Made by a program: the position numbers and the translations under genes. From NCBI RefSeq assembly GCF_000264995.1, contig NW_006767433.1, forward strand, positions 540,448 through 604,447: DNA of 64,000 nucleotides, in the 5' to 3' direction. Under the pieces are notes generated by a model that was not told the origin of the DNA, did not search any database, and saw nothing but the letters and a program-made list of their open reading frames with translations. The DNA comes from Punctularia strigosozonata HHB-11173 SS5. Taxonomy: Eukaryota; Basidiomycota; Agaricomycetes; Corticiales; Punctulariaceae. Shown here piece after piece: positions 22,794 to 33,761 of the stretch. The number at the start of each line of letters is the position of its first letter. Positions within the stretch are counted from its first letter, which is position 1.

Positions 22794-22984
22794 GGTGGCC
22801 GTCGCCGTCGTGGTCGTGGTCGCCTTCACCCGGCGTGGGGGGTTGGCCGACAGCGGGGTCGAGGTCGGGGTATAGTGAAGCAAGTGACTGGCACAGTCCG
22901 GAGTCGGTGACGAACGCAGCGTAGGCGCGAGGGGCGCTTGCCGCAGTTCCTGGGCGCTTACACGTTTCTGTCCTCTCCGACAAT
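22794..22984. promoter_or_regulatory. bidirectional promoter, VPS35/mL43
   Basis: A 191-bp, GC-rich intergenic segment between two divergent genes. The VPS35 side is unusually rich in alternating Pu/Py triplets (GTCGTGGTCGTGG). No recognised factor site. Confidence 0.35.
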
Positions 22985-23735
22985 ATGCCCAGGAAACTGA
23001 AAGGGCTCTCCGGGCCCACTCAACTCAGCAAGGTGCTCGCGTTCTTGACGAGGGATCCGAAGCCGACTCTGAACGCTGTGAGCTCACTGCGGCTCACGTA
23101 CGCAGCACGCAATAATCACTGGGGTGCACGGTGCGCAGTACGCATCGCGTGCGGAATGACCAGTCGATAGTAACGCGTTGATCGTGTTTGCCAGGCATTT
23201 TGTGAAAGAGGACCTGCCTCGAATACGGTATGCCAACCCGAACGTGGACATTGCCGTCAACAAGGTGCAGGCGGGATTGGAAGATGTCGTGCGTCCGGAG
23301 CTAGTCATCGAGCGACGTATGTTTCCACATCCTGCGTTGTATCTCCGCGCAGTGACTCATATGACAATACCTTTAGGAAACGGCACCAAGGAGACCATCT
23401 CAATGGACTCTAAACATTCGACGAAGATCTTTGAAGAACTTATGAACAAAGCTGGTGGCGCCAACTGGGAGCGATGGTGCGCTGACCGGGAGGCTGGCGG
23501 ACTACCAATCGTCGAATCTGTTGCGCCTCCGAAAACTGTAAGTCATCTCTCATCTGGAAAGTTCGCGCTCGCGAGTCTGATGTTGTTCCGTCGGCAGAAT
23601 CGTCAACGAAAAACATCATTGCAGAAGGAGAGGCAAGCCAAACCGAAAGGAAAGGCTAGCCAAGAGCCGACCCCGGAGCCCGACTACGACAAACCGGACT
23701 TCACGAAGACGGGGGCGGCAGTCGTGCTGCCATGA
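22985..23735 (+). CDS. MRPL51: mitochondrial ribosomal large-subunit protein mL43
   Basis: Structural protein of the mitochondrial large ribosomal subunit (mL43; yeast YmL51). Exons 22985-23130, 23195-23316, 23377-23537 and 23598-23735 join in frame to 188 residues. The thioredoxin-like L51/S25/CI-B8 domain is seen in LRLTYAARNNHWGAR joined to HFVKEDLPRIRYANPNVDIA, then VVRPELVIE and a short strand around NGTKETISMD. The carboxyl third is a charged extension (RKTSLQKERQAKPKGKASQE) ending in GAAVVLP, longer than in animals. The basic amino terminus MPRKLKGLSG may serve as a targeting signal. Confidence 0.87.
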
Positions 23736-23941
23736 TGCTCTCTAGACCTTTCGCTGATTATTGTACACGTTGTCTAATACGCGCACGCCATCTCCCTGCA
23801 ATAGAGCGGCTTTTCGCGCTAGGCTCGGATAGAGGGCTCGTACGAACCGTGATGCAAACGAGGCACTGGCAGATGGCGAAAACCGCATTTTAGCATATTT
23901 TTGCGTCTAATGTAACAACAGATACACCCAAAACTCTGACG

Positions 23942-25162
23942 CTACGACCCCAGCACGCTTCCCGCCCAGGTCAGAAGCCCCAATCCGAGTATCAGCGCCG
24001 CGACATCGTCCAGCAGGATGCCGCCCATCCTTATGTATCTCAACCCGTGGGTGATGAGGCTTGGAACAGGTGGCGGAAGATGCGGGAGGGCCATTTGCAG
24101 CATGAAGGGCAAAGAAGGGTTCGAAAGCCCCGTGAAAATGCGGATGGAGAAAAGTGTAATTTCGAGGGTGATGAAGGCCCAAAAGAAAGGCTATAGCCGC
24201 ATTGATCAGATCAGTAAACGTGAACAAGCAAGACGGTAGAACCACGAACAACTCCTGATACGCTTCCCGGCGCATGTAGCAACTCCCCCCAGCGTCCTAA
24301 CCATCCAGTCGTGCTCCCTCGATGTGTTTGCGCGTCGAACGCTACGGGCTCCCTGAACAACACGAAGAATCCCAGCAAGATCCATATACTGAGCACATGC
24401 AACACCGGCAAGATTCGCTGCAACAGCGTCGGCGGCTTCGGCGGCGCTATGTTCATTCCGGGCATTGGGGGCATGCCCGGCATCTGTGGCATTTGCGGCA
24501 TCTGCCCATTAGCGCCGCCCTGGCCCTGCAGCATACTCGAGAGCATCATCGCAAACGGGTCGTCCGCTGCGTTCGCATTGGCGTTCAGTCCGGCGCCGAA
24601 ATCGGGCGTTCCTATGCCGGACCCGGTAAGCCGCGGTATCTGGTCGCTTCCCGCGTCGGCATTACCGCCAGCGAGACCAGAGGTCATGAGCGCGCGCATG
24701 AATTGCTGCTGTTGCTCTGCACTCCACGGTGAGTCCTCTGCAGCGGTGTTTTTGCTCGCGGGAGTGCCATTGCGGATGGAAGGTTTGCGTGACTGAGGGG
24801 TGGGTGACGCGCTTGCGGTAGACGCGGGGCGCGGGGGCGTGCTGAAGTCCGGCGCATCGTCCCCAAGGAACGCGGATGAACGATTTGGAGCTGCACGAGA
24901 TGGAGTCAGCTTTCTGGACGGACATACGGACGAACAATATATATATATATGCACAAGCCGGGTGAATGACCATCGGCGTGACAATAGGACGGAGTTGAAC
25001 GGTTTAGAAGGCAAAATATCAAAGCTTACGTTCAGGCGTGAATCTATCCGGTGTGCCCTCTTCACCCCTTGCGGAGGTGGTAAGTTTAGCGAGGCGATCG
25101 CCACCTCTGGCCAGGATGGCTTTCCTCCTGGCTTCCGCTCTCGCAGCAGCAGACGTAGCCAT
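23942..25162 (-). CDS. GET2: GET complex receptor subunit, Get2-like
   Basis: Likely ER-membrane receptor subunit for insertion of tail-anchored proteins delivered by Get3. Start ATG at 25162: MATSAAARAEARRKAILARG, then GDRLAKLTTSARGEEGT. This basic amino helix matches the Get3-binding motif of the Get2/CAML family. After a 139-nt intron (24891-25029) the linker is rich in Ser, Pro and Ala, with PWSAEQQQQFMRALM and runs of Gln-Met-Pro. The carboxyl part has three hydrophobic spans: ILPVLHVLSIWILLGFFVLF, then FFWAFITLEITLFSIRIF from the last exon, and VAALILGLGLLTWAGSVLGS at the end. The overall architecture fits Get2; sequence conservation outside the motif is low, so this is a family-level call. 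Confidence 0.75.
24937..24950. repeat. (AT)7 microsatellite in GET2-like intron
   Basis: Fourteen bases of perfect AT dinucleotide inside the first intron of the GET2-like gene. It may vary in length between strains. Confidence 0.9.
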
Positions 25163-25395
25163 GTGTTGTTGTCGACCTTATCGTCGCGTTCGTAGTCCTC
25201 GTTGTCGAACAAGTAATCAGACACGGACGGTCTAAATGCTGGATGCAACCCACGTCACAGCTCAAGCTCAAGCCAAGCCCGTGGCGCGGCGCGCGACTTC
25301 AGCGTGGCGCGTGGGCTCGAGCAGTTAGCTCTGCCAACTCTCTATCGTGACCGCTTCGTCGCTCCCATTGCGTGACTCGCTCGACGGACACAAAA
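25163..25395. promoter_or_regulatory. bidirectional promoter, GET2-like/ArfGAP
   Basis: A 233-bp segment between divergent starts of two secretory-pathway genes. It contains imperfect direct repeats near 25261-25320 (CTCAAGCTCAAGCC; GTGGCGCG repeated). No factor site is recognised. Confidence 0.35.
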
Positions 25396-26867
25396 ATGTC
25401 CACCAAACAAGACAAAGCCACGACAGAAAGGCATGCTCGCATCTTGCGAGAGATGCTAAAGAGGCCGGAGAATAAGGTCTGCGCCGACTGCAAGCGGAAC
25501 GGTATGTCCGCTGCTGCCATTTCTCCAGCGTTCATTGAGAATTGGTTCTTGCAGACCCGCGATGGGCATCCTGGAACATGTGGGCCCCGACATCTCTCTC
25601 AGATGGAGATGACACGCTAACACTGAGTTCAGAGGTTGCTTCGTGTGTATCCGATGCTCTGGCATACATCGATCCATGGGCACGCACATCAGCAAAGTGA
25701 AATCTGTTGACCTGGACACCTGGACTCCTGAGCAGATGGAGGTATTTGGACTGGTTTGATTCGGATATATTTCGTTCACTCATTCATGTGACCATAGCAC
25801 ATCCAGAAGTGGGGCAACCGCCGCGCCAATCTCTACTGGGAGTCTCATCTGAAGGCCGGTCACATACCTCCCGATCAGTATGTGAACTCTCATTGTCAGG
25901 GTGATCCTTACCGAGTGACATTATTCACAGCAAGATGGATTCGTTCATTCGCTCGAAATACGAGACACGCCGCTGGGCCATGGATGGACCGCCGCCCTCC
26001 GACCCCTCCGTGCTAGAAGACGGGGAGGCAGCCCCTCCAGCCCAGTCGACATCCCCTCCCCCGCAAGTTCAGCCCGCGCGCACGTCACACGCCCACTCCA
26101 GCTCCAGCTCCTTCCGGACAACCGTCACGTCGACCCAGCCGCAGCCTCGCCAACTTCTCTCCCAACAACACATGCAGCACACCCGCACCGCTACTCCACC
26201 CATCATAGCTAACCCGCAACAGAAAGTTCACGCTCCACAACAGCAGCAGGCTCCTGCCCCTGTTCCGGAACCGCAGAACGACCTGTTCTCCCTCGACTTC
26301 CATGCGCCTGCAAACCCGACCGCCAGCACCGCCTCGTCCGCCGGCCCGAAGAAAGACGTGAAGTCCGACATTCTCTCCCTCTTCTCCGCCTCGTCTCCGG
26401 CCGCGGCACCCGCTCAGCCAACGGCTTTCGGTCAGTTCGGGCAAGCAGCGCCCGTCGCTGCCGCCGCCGATCCCTGGGGTGCCTTCGGCTCCACCCCAAC
26501 AGCCGCCCAGCCTTCTCCTGCGCAAACGAGCATGATGGGCACGTCCGGTGCCGGGATGTGGGGCGTGTCGTCAGGATGGAACACGACCGCGTCTCAGCCC
26601 CACGCCGCGAACAATCTCTGGGGGTCCGCTCCCGCTGCCAGCCCTGCGGCCCTTAACGTCGGCTCAACCGTCGGTCTGGGTGGTTCGAACGTATGGGGTG
26701 TTCAGCCGCAGCAACCCGCCGCGAATAACTTCATGGCGAGCACGAACGATATCTGGGGAGGGTCGTCTTCGGGTGGCGCGGACCTCTTCGGTTCCGCCCC
26801 CGCTGCCCCGGCGCCAGCGAAGAAGCAAGACGACGCTTTTGGAGATATATGGGGTGGGTTCAAATAG
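25396..26867 (+). CDS. AGE2: ArfGAP of the Age2/SMAP type
   Basis: GTPase-activating protein for Arf, acting in post-Golgi vesicle transport. The amino domain (about residues 1-125) is an ArfGAP zinc finger. CADCKRN and, after two introns, [19 protein letters not shown] supply the four zinc cysteines, with the arginine finger in [16 protein letters not shown]. It continues through [20 protein letters not shown] and [20 protein letters not shown] to [14 protein letters not shown]. The long carboxyl region is low complexity (Pro, Ala, Gln) and carries repeated tryptophan motifs (DPWGAFG, NLWGS, NVWG, DIWGG) and LFSLD or LFG motifs resembling clathrin or adaptor binding sites. The last motif, DIWGGFK, is at the very end. 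The Age2/SMAP label rests on the domain order; gene symbol by family. Confidence 0.88.
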
Positions 26868-27307
26868 ATGATCAGCTCGTCTGTAGAAGGCAGTAGGTAT
26901 GTGACGTGGTGTACGCGGTTTTTGATTCTCGGATGTTAGCTTAAATGGCGTTGTCTGATCTTCGGTTTCGATGCTGGGGAATGGATATACGTGGTCTTTC
27001 GAGCAACTTCAGTTGGCGGCGTGATATGCACAATGGGCATTCGTCCCGAATGGCCATAACGCCCGTTCACTCAGTATTCGAGAACCTGGCGATGTCCATC
27101 GACGTGTGAATAACATCAATGTAAATCCCAGTCACTCATAAATGTGTGTCTTTCGTTGTTTTGGTTCCTCGTGTGTTTTTTGTCTACATTACATTCCTTG
27201 TTATGATGGAACCGAGTATTATGCATATGAACTGCGAGGTTGAGTCGAACCCGAGAGATACGAAGGAAAAATAGGGATACAAGTCTGAGGCATACGATAG
27301 AAGCACA
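26868..27307. other. convergent 3' intergenic region
   Basis: This lies between the ArfGAP stop and the stop of the minus-strand orphan. T-rich runs near 27150-27200 suit 3' ends. No gene seen. Confidence 0.4.
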
Positions 27308-28985
27308 TTAGCGCCACTGCAAGGCACGTTTTAGCCGTGTCTCGCCCGAGCGCACCGGAGGCGTGGCAGGGACGATCGACGAGCGACACGATAGAATCGA
27401 GGTCCGTCGGTATATAGCGTTTTTGCGAGGTGGGCAGGGTGACTTGCGAGGGGGCGTGGAGGCAGCGCGTGCCTTGTCCGCCCGCGCGGGGAGTCGGGGG
27501 GAGGAAGCTGTCGCTGGCGAGCGGAACGTGTCCCGCTGCAGGACTACCTTCGCGAGAGGGGACGGTGGGGGGATGGCAGGACGAATCCGGAGAGGGGTCG
27601 CCGCCTGGACCTGAGCTGGGGAGGGAAACTTCCACCCCCGAGCCGCATGCAGGGAAGTCGGACGAGGGAGGACCTCCTTGGTGAGCGCGAGCGGTGTTGC
27701 GGCGACGTCCGAGTGGCGCCGTTGAGGCTTGATAAAGATGCGCGGCTGGACCAAGCGGGGACGCGGAAGCAAGCTAGACGCAGGCTTCGCGACGACTGGG
27801 CCCGGTATAGGGTCCGATGGGGAATGCGCGGGCGGGTTGACCGCCGACGCTGGGAATGGCATGAGGAGCCTAGAGATGGAAGGGCAGCTCTCCGGAAGCG
27901 CGGCAGCGGGGTCGCTCCACTGTCCGGTCTCGGCGGCAAGCGTAGATGCAGATGCGAAGAGCGAAACATGGATCGCCACGATGTCGCCGATGGAGGAGGA
28001 GCTCTCTGTAAGTACGGCAGCGGGGGTAGGCCACTGTCCGACTTCGGCAGAGAACGAGACAGAGGTGGAGATTCGGGCGAGGAAAGAGCAGTTCTCTGGA
28101 AGGTTAGCCGCGGGGCCGGTCCACTGCCCGAATTCGGCAGAGAAGGAGGTCGAGGGCATGAACAGCGTATTGTGAATAGTTGTGATGTCCTCGCAGGCGG
28201 CGCTGAAGGAAGCGCTGGCGCTAAGAATCGTGTCCGTGGAGACGGATTTCACGATGATGCTCTCCGAAGATGACGTAGATGAAGAAGAGATCAACGACTC
28301 GCCGGTATGCAGGGCCGGGAGACTGGATGGATAAACGTCAGCGACGAGAGAGCATATAGAAGATTGCGAACATACCAAATAGCCTCGATGTCAACGAACT
28401 TGAACGTCTTCGCTCCGACTGCAGTGCGTTCTGCAGGGAGCTCGAGGCTTGAATCCTTGTGGGCATTGAACTCGCTATCGAAGACATAGTTGGGCTTGAA
28501 GACGTGGTCTTCGTTGTCGATGCTCGCGTCCGCGTTTCGGAAAAGATGACTAAATCCAGTATCGAAACCTTCGGATACACCGATTTCTTTAGGGGTCGGG
28601 ATCAGAGAAGCGTGGTGGGCGGCCATCTTCGCGAGCTACACGAGATGATTTAGCGCGTCATCAAGATGCTTTCATCAGTACTCACAATCTCGACAACCTT
28701 CTCGTTGTAAGCATAGGGCAGACGGCTAGATCCGGCGGTGACACTCTCTGGAGCGGCGATGGCCGGCAGAGCGCGGGGTCGGGTGGCCATGGCATCGTCG
28801 TCGATAGAGATTAGCTCGACGTGAGGTTCATCGAACCCGATGGAGCCAAAAGACTCGGGAAGATTGATGTGATCATTGCTAAGGTCGGTAGCAGAATTGA
28901 AAACCGAGAGGACCTTGGCGAAGAAACCAAGGACGCTACGACCGGAGGCAACGGTGGGCCAGGCCTTCAAGACAGAGAAAGGCAT
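27308..28985 (-). CDS. hypothetical protein with threefold GQW repeat
   Basis: Not recognised. Three exons: from ATG 28985 to about 28685, then LAKMAAHHASLIPTPKEIGV onward, then from about 28322 to the stop at 27308, joined in frame to roughly 520 residues. The amino part is polar and moderately acidic (LELISIDDDAMATRPRALP; SHLFRNADASIDNEDHVFKP). The centre holds three imperfect units of about 30-38 residues built on S-A-E-x-G-Q-W-x-x-P-A-A-x-L-P-E (SFSAEFGQWTGPAANLPEN is the first), encoded about 27900-28160. The carboxyl third is strongly basic and proline-rich (RLVQPRIFIKPQRRHSD; RIRPAIPPPSPLAK). No signal peptide or membrane span. Good splice sites support it being real. Confidence 0.55.
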
Positions 28986-29644
28986 CGCGCAGTAGAGTAG
29001 AGAGCGTTGTAGTAAGCGAATGTGGCTAAAACGAAGGCTCTGATGATAGGAACGGGCGAACTAACCTTGGTCTTATACAGACATAACGACCCCTAACTCC
29101 TGGGTTGCGGAACAACTGGAAGAGGATAGACGAGGACGCGACTCCGTCACATTACCCGAGATACCACATCACGTGGGCATCCTGCGCGAATCCCTCCCGT
29201 AGTTTCTCGCCGGCCGTATGTACTTGCGGTGTAACCAAGCTGTAACCGAAGGGCGACCTACAAGCTACACCCGCAAGTCATTATGCGACTAATTGGATAT
29301 TTGGCTTTTCCTCGTCGCTGAGTTGACGGTTATGTAAGCAAACCAGCTCCCGTATCGAAGCGCGGATTCGACACAAAAGGCTCTGCTTCAACGCAGCAAC
29401 CAAATCTTACTTATATAGCTCAACGCTCGTGCCTGTTGTTTTGCCTGCAGCCAATGCTCCAAGTCATCGTCCGGAACCGGACGTCTTACCAGACAAGGTA
29501 ATTGTTTGAACGTCGGAGTATCGCTAAGACAATAAGGATGCAGGGGCCACAAAGCCCAATGATCAACCAGCCCAGGCCTGGCTCATAAAGAAACGAGTGG
29601 CTCTCCCCGTACGTCAACACATCTTCGCTATACCTCACCTCGAC
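28986..29644. promoter_or_regulatory. divergent intergenic region between two orphan genes
   Basis: A 659-bp segment between two head-to-head orphan genes. Several possible TATA-like or CAAT elements occur, including TATATAG near 29413. No tRNA box pair or other RNA gene was recognised. Confidence 0.35.
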
Positions 29645-30906
29645 ATGTCGGTCCACGCGCATCAACCCGTGTCCGAACCTCTCCGCGGCAACCAACCAGA
29701 ACCTGAAAGCCCTGGCCTGACATACACCGATACATGCCATCATGCCAGTATCCTGATCCTCCGACAACTCGGCCTGGATGTCATCAAAGACAAGGCTCTG
29801 AAGTTTCCACAACCTGCAGATGTCTCTCACTGGAGCACCGATCCTAAATACGCTCATACTCCTCGAACCATCACGAATGACATGGTATTCCCTACCGGTT
29901 TGGATGAACTGCGTTTAACCAACCGAGCATCGTCCACGGTTCCAAGGGCAACAAGTCAAGACACCCCACAAGCAATTCCCCATATCCCGGAGGTTCGTTG
30001 CAACTAGTGAACCGCAATGTAGTCCCTGATCCTCCTTCCACGTCTAGCTATCGTTTGTAACACTCAAGGAACGCGCTGACGGCCAGCAGCGTAATGTCAC
30101 ACGCAGAACGGTATTCCAGCTTCGGGTGAATGCGCGTTGTGAAGAAAACCGTATGCGAAATCGGCCTGACAAGGGTTCATGGACGATCATGGACATGAAC
30201 AAGATCGCAGAATACGACAGAAAGAAAAAAGTGCAACGCCAAAAGGAATTGCTCCAGAAGAAAAAAGAACCGCATCAGCAGGTACCACGCAGGTATGCGC
30301 GAAGACGATGCCACAGTGTGATGATATTCTGATTGGGCGATAGGTCTAGAAGACGAGGTTTTCCTCCGTCGCCGCCTCCACGACGGCAGTTACGACTGGC
30401 TTCGCCTGTCAGGTTCTCAATCCCCCAATCGGCTGGTCATCCTCCGGAACGTGCTGGTTCATCCGCACAACCTCAGTCGAAAGTTGAACCTCAAGACCGC
30501 AGGATTTGCCTCACAGTACCGCGCCCTATGGTCCTGCGCTTGACTCCGCAACCGCAAATGCAACCGCCATCCCTGCCGGCACACCCGGCACACCCTCCGA
30601 ATAGGAGCATGGCGCTCTGCGAACGCAAGTCGAATCAAGTATGTCCGACCGAGCCCGCACCCGTCTCGCCCAAGGTCCCCAGTCGTCGCAGAAAGGTGCC
30701 CGCGAATCCTGATGCAGGGCGGCGCGCTCAGGTCCCTTCAAAGGAAGAAGCAGTTCCCGAAGTTTGCGAGCCCATTGCGCTCCGGCGGAGTAAACGCAAG
30801 AGGACGGAAGTCTATCCGATAGAGAACGCCACAAAGGTAACGCCTGTTCTTCCATTTCTATACCCTTTCAAACTGATGCCATCCGTAGAGACGCAAGCCG
30901 CGGTGA
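29645..30906 (+). CDS. hypothetical basic, proline-rich protein
   Basis: Not recognised. Four exons: 29645 to about 29996, about 30090-30293, about 30345-30838 and 30889-30906. The last exon adds only RRKPR. The product is about 355 residues. The amino part has short conserved-looking segments (HHASILILRQLGLDVIKDKA; LTYTDTCHH). The middle has a lysine/glutamine-rich helix (MNKIAEYDRKKKVQRQKELL) and the rest is proline- and arginine-rich (RRRGFPPSPPPRRQLRLASP; LRRSKRKRTEV), suggesting a nuclear or nucleic-acid-binding protein. The terminal basic clusters look like nuclear localisation signals. The function is not assigned. Confidence 0.5.
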
Positions 30907-31504
30907 CTCAGTCCTGGCCTCGATTTCCGCGATTTATTCGACGGGGATGCTAAACTACATCTCCCTCCCCCTAAATGGCCATGTCCCTTCGGGAATCTCT
31001 GCCCCCTCCCGAGAAACACAGGCTCATAAGACCCTATCTCATTACTGGACGTCAGAGTTCTAGCACGGTCAGCTATCGTGCTCGGAGCCGCACGAAATGT
31101 GCCTCACCTTCGGTTAACGACAGCTAGTTTTCCTACGATACGTTCACGCTGCAGACGTATACTAGAGCTTTACCCGCTGCCGCGGTTGCTAACGGACGTT
31201 CGCAGTATCTTATTTCCTCGCCTTGATTCCCCATTCCGATACTCCCATGCACGTTGCGTGTATGCACCATCCGAGGCTAAATGCCTACTCTCCAAACCTG
31301 CGGGTATACTGAAAGCGTCTTTCTTATTCCCCATAATCTGTAATTTATAGCATAGTTCACATAATACAACGATAACGCGCAAGAAAGTAACGTGGATCAG
31401 CCAGGATGGTTGTGTGATCGGAATAAAGAGAATATGGTGTATCTGCACGACCGGTATAATCGGAACATTGGGATAACCGCCTCATTCTTTCAGAATGGCT
31501 GGCG
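30907..31504. other. convergent 3' intergenic region
   Basis: This lies between the orphan stop and the SWC2 stop. AT-richer around 31350-31480, fitting 3' UTRs. No gene recognised. Confidence 0.4.
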
Positions 31505-33147
31505 TTAAGCTCCAGCTTTGTCACCTGCAGCACGCTCCCCTTCCCTTGCGACGTAACATCCCAAGGCGTCGCTCCAGACGTATTCGTGATTCAGAATTCC
31601 TGTGAGGGCCTGGTATGCCTTCACGTTCGCAAACGGCACGTTTGTCCGGGGATCGAGATATCTTGCCGATAACCCAGTGAGCGGACACGACTGAACGGGA
31701 CGAGCTGTCCGAGGGCCGAGTGAGCGCCTGAGAGTCACGCACAAACGTAGAAATGAAGAACGTACAGAAGGGCCGGCCTTTGTTGACATAAACCTTTAGG
31801 TCCTTCCACTTGACGTGGTCGCCGAACATGGCCTGCATCGTCTCGTCCCACATCGGTAGAGGTGTGTGATCTTTCTGGCCCAGTTCGTGTATCACGTAAT
31901 TCCGAGCAATTCGCTCAGAGTCGTGCTGCTTCGGTTGGGGGTCGACCTTGTTCACCGTTGCACCAATAGCGGAACTTGAAAGCGGGGACGACAACGTTGT
32001 CGAGTCAGGCACTGGGTAGGGGTAAGAGCCGGGGACCGCGGCAGAGGACGAATCTGATCCCAAGCTCTTCGGTAAAGAATGCTCATTCGCATCAATGGCG
32101 TGGTTTAGGCGCGATGATAGCGACGAGCCGATGCCCCTTCTTGCAGGCGAAGGCGAGTCGGTTTTCGTAGGTTCACCCCTGCTAATCCAGCGCAGAACCG
32201 GTCCTTCGATGTGCGGTCGAACGACGCGCGCTTTCCGTCGTTTCTCCTCCTCGAGAGAGAGATAGTCTCGGTGTTCTATTATATTTCCTTCCTCCGTATC
32301 CAAAGCGCGTGCGATGAGCTCGTCCTGTGTGTAGACCTTCGTTTCGGCTCTGACCTTTTTGGGAGCAACCTAGACATCCACATTTATGAGCAACGCGAGG
32401 CGTCAAAACTTCATACGATCAACGTACTCGTTTCTCCGCATCCCGTATCCGTTCTGCAGTTGCGGATGTGCTGAGCATGGTATGCCGTCGCTGACTGTGC
32501 CTTGTTGCGGCACCTGCCCCATATCCTCCACGGGCTGCCCGACTACTCTCGGCGTCAGTGGCGGGCCCGAGCGTCACCCTGCGACGGGTCTTCCTCTGAG
32601 AAGATGCGATTTGATCGCTCGCAGGCGTGTCAGCCTCAGGGTTGAAGGTTCGTTTCTGTCTGGCATGCGCTGCAGCTGTCGCTCGTTCTACTCGAGTACG
32701 GGCAGCCTGCAACGAATACACGTAAACCACATACCCCGCGTACGCAATGAAGAAACACGTACTCTTTTCTCCCGTTTCTCCTCCTCCTGCGCCGCCTTTT
32801 CCCCACCCTCGTCGTTTACCTTCGCAGCTTCCTCGTCCGAGTTCGCGTCGATGTCGAAGTCGGCCTCGAATACATCCTCTTGTTCTGATCAACCGCCTAT
32901 AACAGTGAGTTTTCAGAACGGTGAACGGTAGTCCAAGGCCGGACCTCTGGCTTTGGTTAGCTCCCAGTCCTCGTCGTCCTCAGCATCCTGCTGAGCAGCT
33001 ATTTCAGCGACGGTCTCCTCCGCTAACACGGCCTCTAGTCTGGTTTTTGAATGAGTGCATATATTCAGGTACAGATTGACGCGTCACCAACCGGTTTCCA
33101 AAGTTGCTACGCCGAGAACGTCGACGAACGAGTGAGTCTTCGTCCAT
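31505..33147 (-). CDS. SWC2: SWR1-complex subunit Swc2/Vps72 (YL1)
   Basis: Histone H2A.Z-H2B-binding subunit of the SWR1 remodeller, which deposits H2A.Z at promoters. Start MDEDSLVRRRSRRSNFGNR at 33147, joined to LEAVLAEETVAEIAAQQDAE; this is the YL1 amino motif followed by an acidic stretch (AEDDEDWEL; EDVFEADFDIDANSDEE). The centre is basic (RQKRTFNPEADTPASD). The conserved RNYVIHELGQKDHTPLPMWD motif precedes KDLKVYVNKGRPFC. The YL1 carboxyl domain follows after an intron (VQSCPLTGLSARYLDPRTNV and PFANVKAYQALTGILNHEYV). Several introns interrupt the acidic region. The length of about 450 residues fits fungal members. The acidic stretch is the expected H2A.Z-binding segment. Confidence 0.88.
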
Positions 33148-33761
33148 GCCGCGGAGAGAGGACAAGCCTCCAGCAGTGGCGGTGCTATGCCTCACCTCAC
33201 AAGTCCGTGAGACGAGTCAGCCAGATCCCAGAAGATCACTCGTTGGAGAGATAATGAGGATTTGATTGGCAAGCAACAAAACATAGTAGTAAACATCTGC
33301 GGTAAGACCTTCGACCATGGCTTTAGCTACTAGTAAGATCGACGAATATGAGGCGTCCATCCGGCGACCACCTGAGATGTGTAAAACGAGTGAGGTCGGA
33401 GTCCGCGCCGGGAGAAACCATTGAAAAAGCGCAGAAGGTAGATAGAGGTCCTAAAGAGACGGAGAGAGGATGAGTGGGATGAGTGGGATGCACGGTACAC
33501 CGCGGCAGATAGAGTACAAGTGAGGGGGTATCGGTGGCGGAGCGTTATGAGAGATACGGGGTGGGGGTCTTTGTTGGATGAAGCGAACTCGAGGGAATGA
33601 ATGTGCATTCCGACTGTAATTGGGTGGTGCGGACGGGAGATTGTATGATTGACTAATGAACCACCGATCAGCGTTCTAGATGGCGATATTGATTATGGGC
33701 AAAGGTAGTCGTGATAAGTCGTGCGGCTTGACCGAGGAAAAGGACCATGATAGCGATCGAA
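33148..33761. other. intergenic region, SWC2 promoter and BNI4-like 3' end
   Basis: This lies between two minus-strand genes. It holds the SWC2 upstream region and the BNI4-like 3' UTR. It contains a short direct repeat GATGAGTGGGATGAGTGGGATG (33470-33491). No gene seen. Confidence 0.4.

Noticed and set aside
22794-22883. Longer VPS35 start at 22883
   Set aside because: The codon there is TTG, not ATG; the GCCACCATG at 22793 is the better start.
19486-26867. A functional trafficking cluster (VPS35, GET2-like, ArfGAP, and VPS27 further on)
   Set aside because: These are separate ubiquitous complexes with an unrelated mitoribosomal gene between; chance proximity is the simpler reading.
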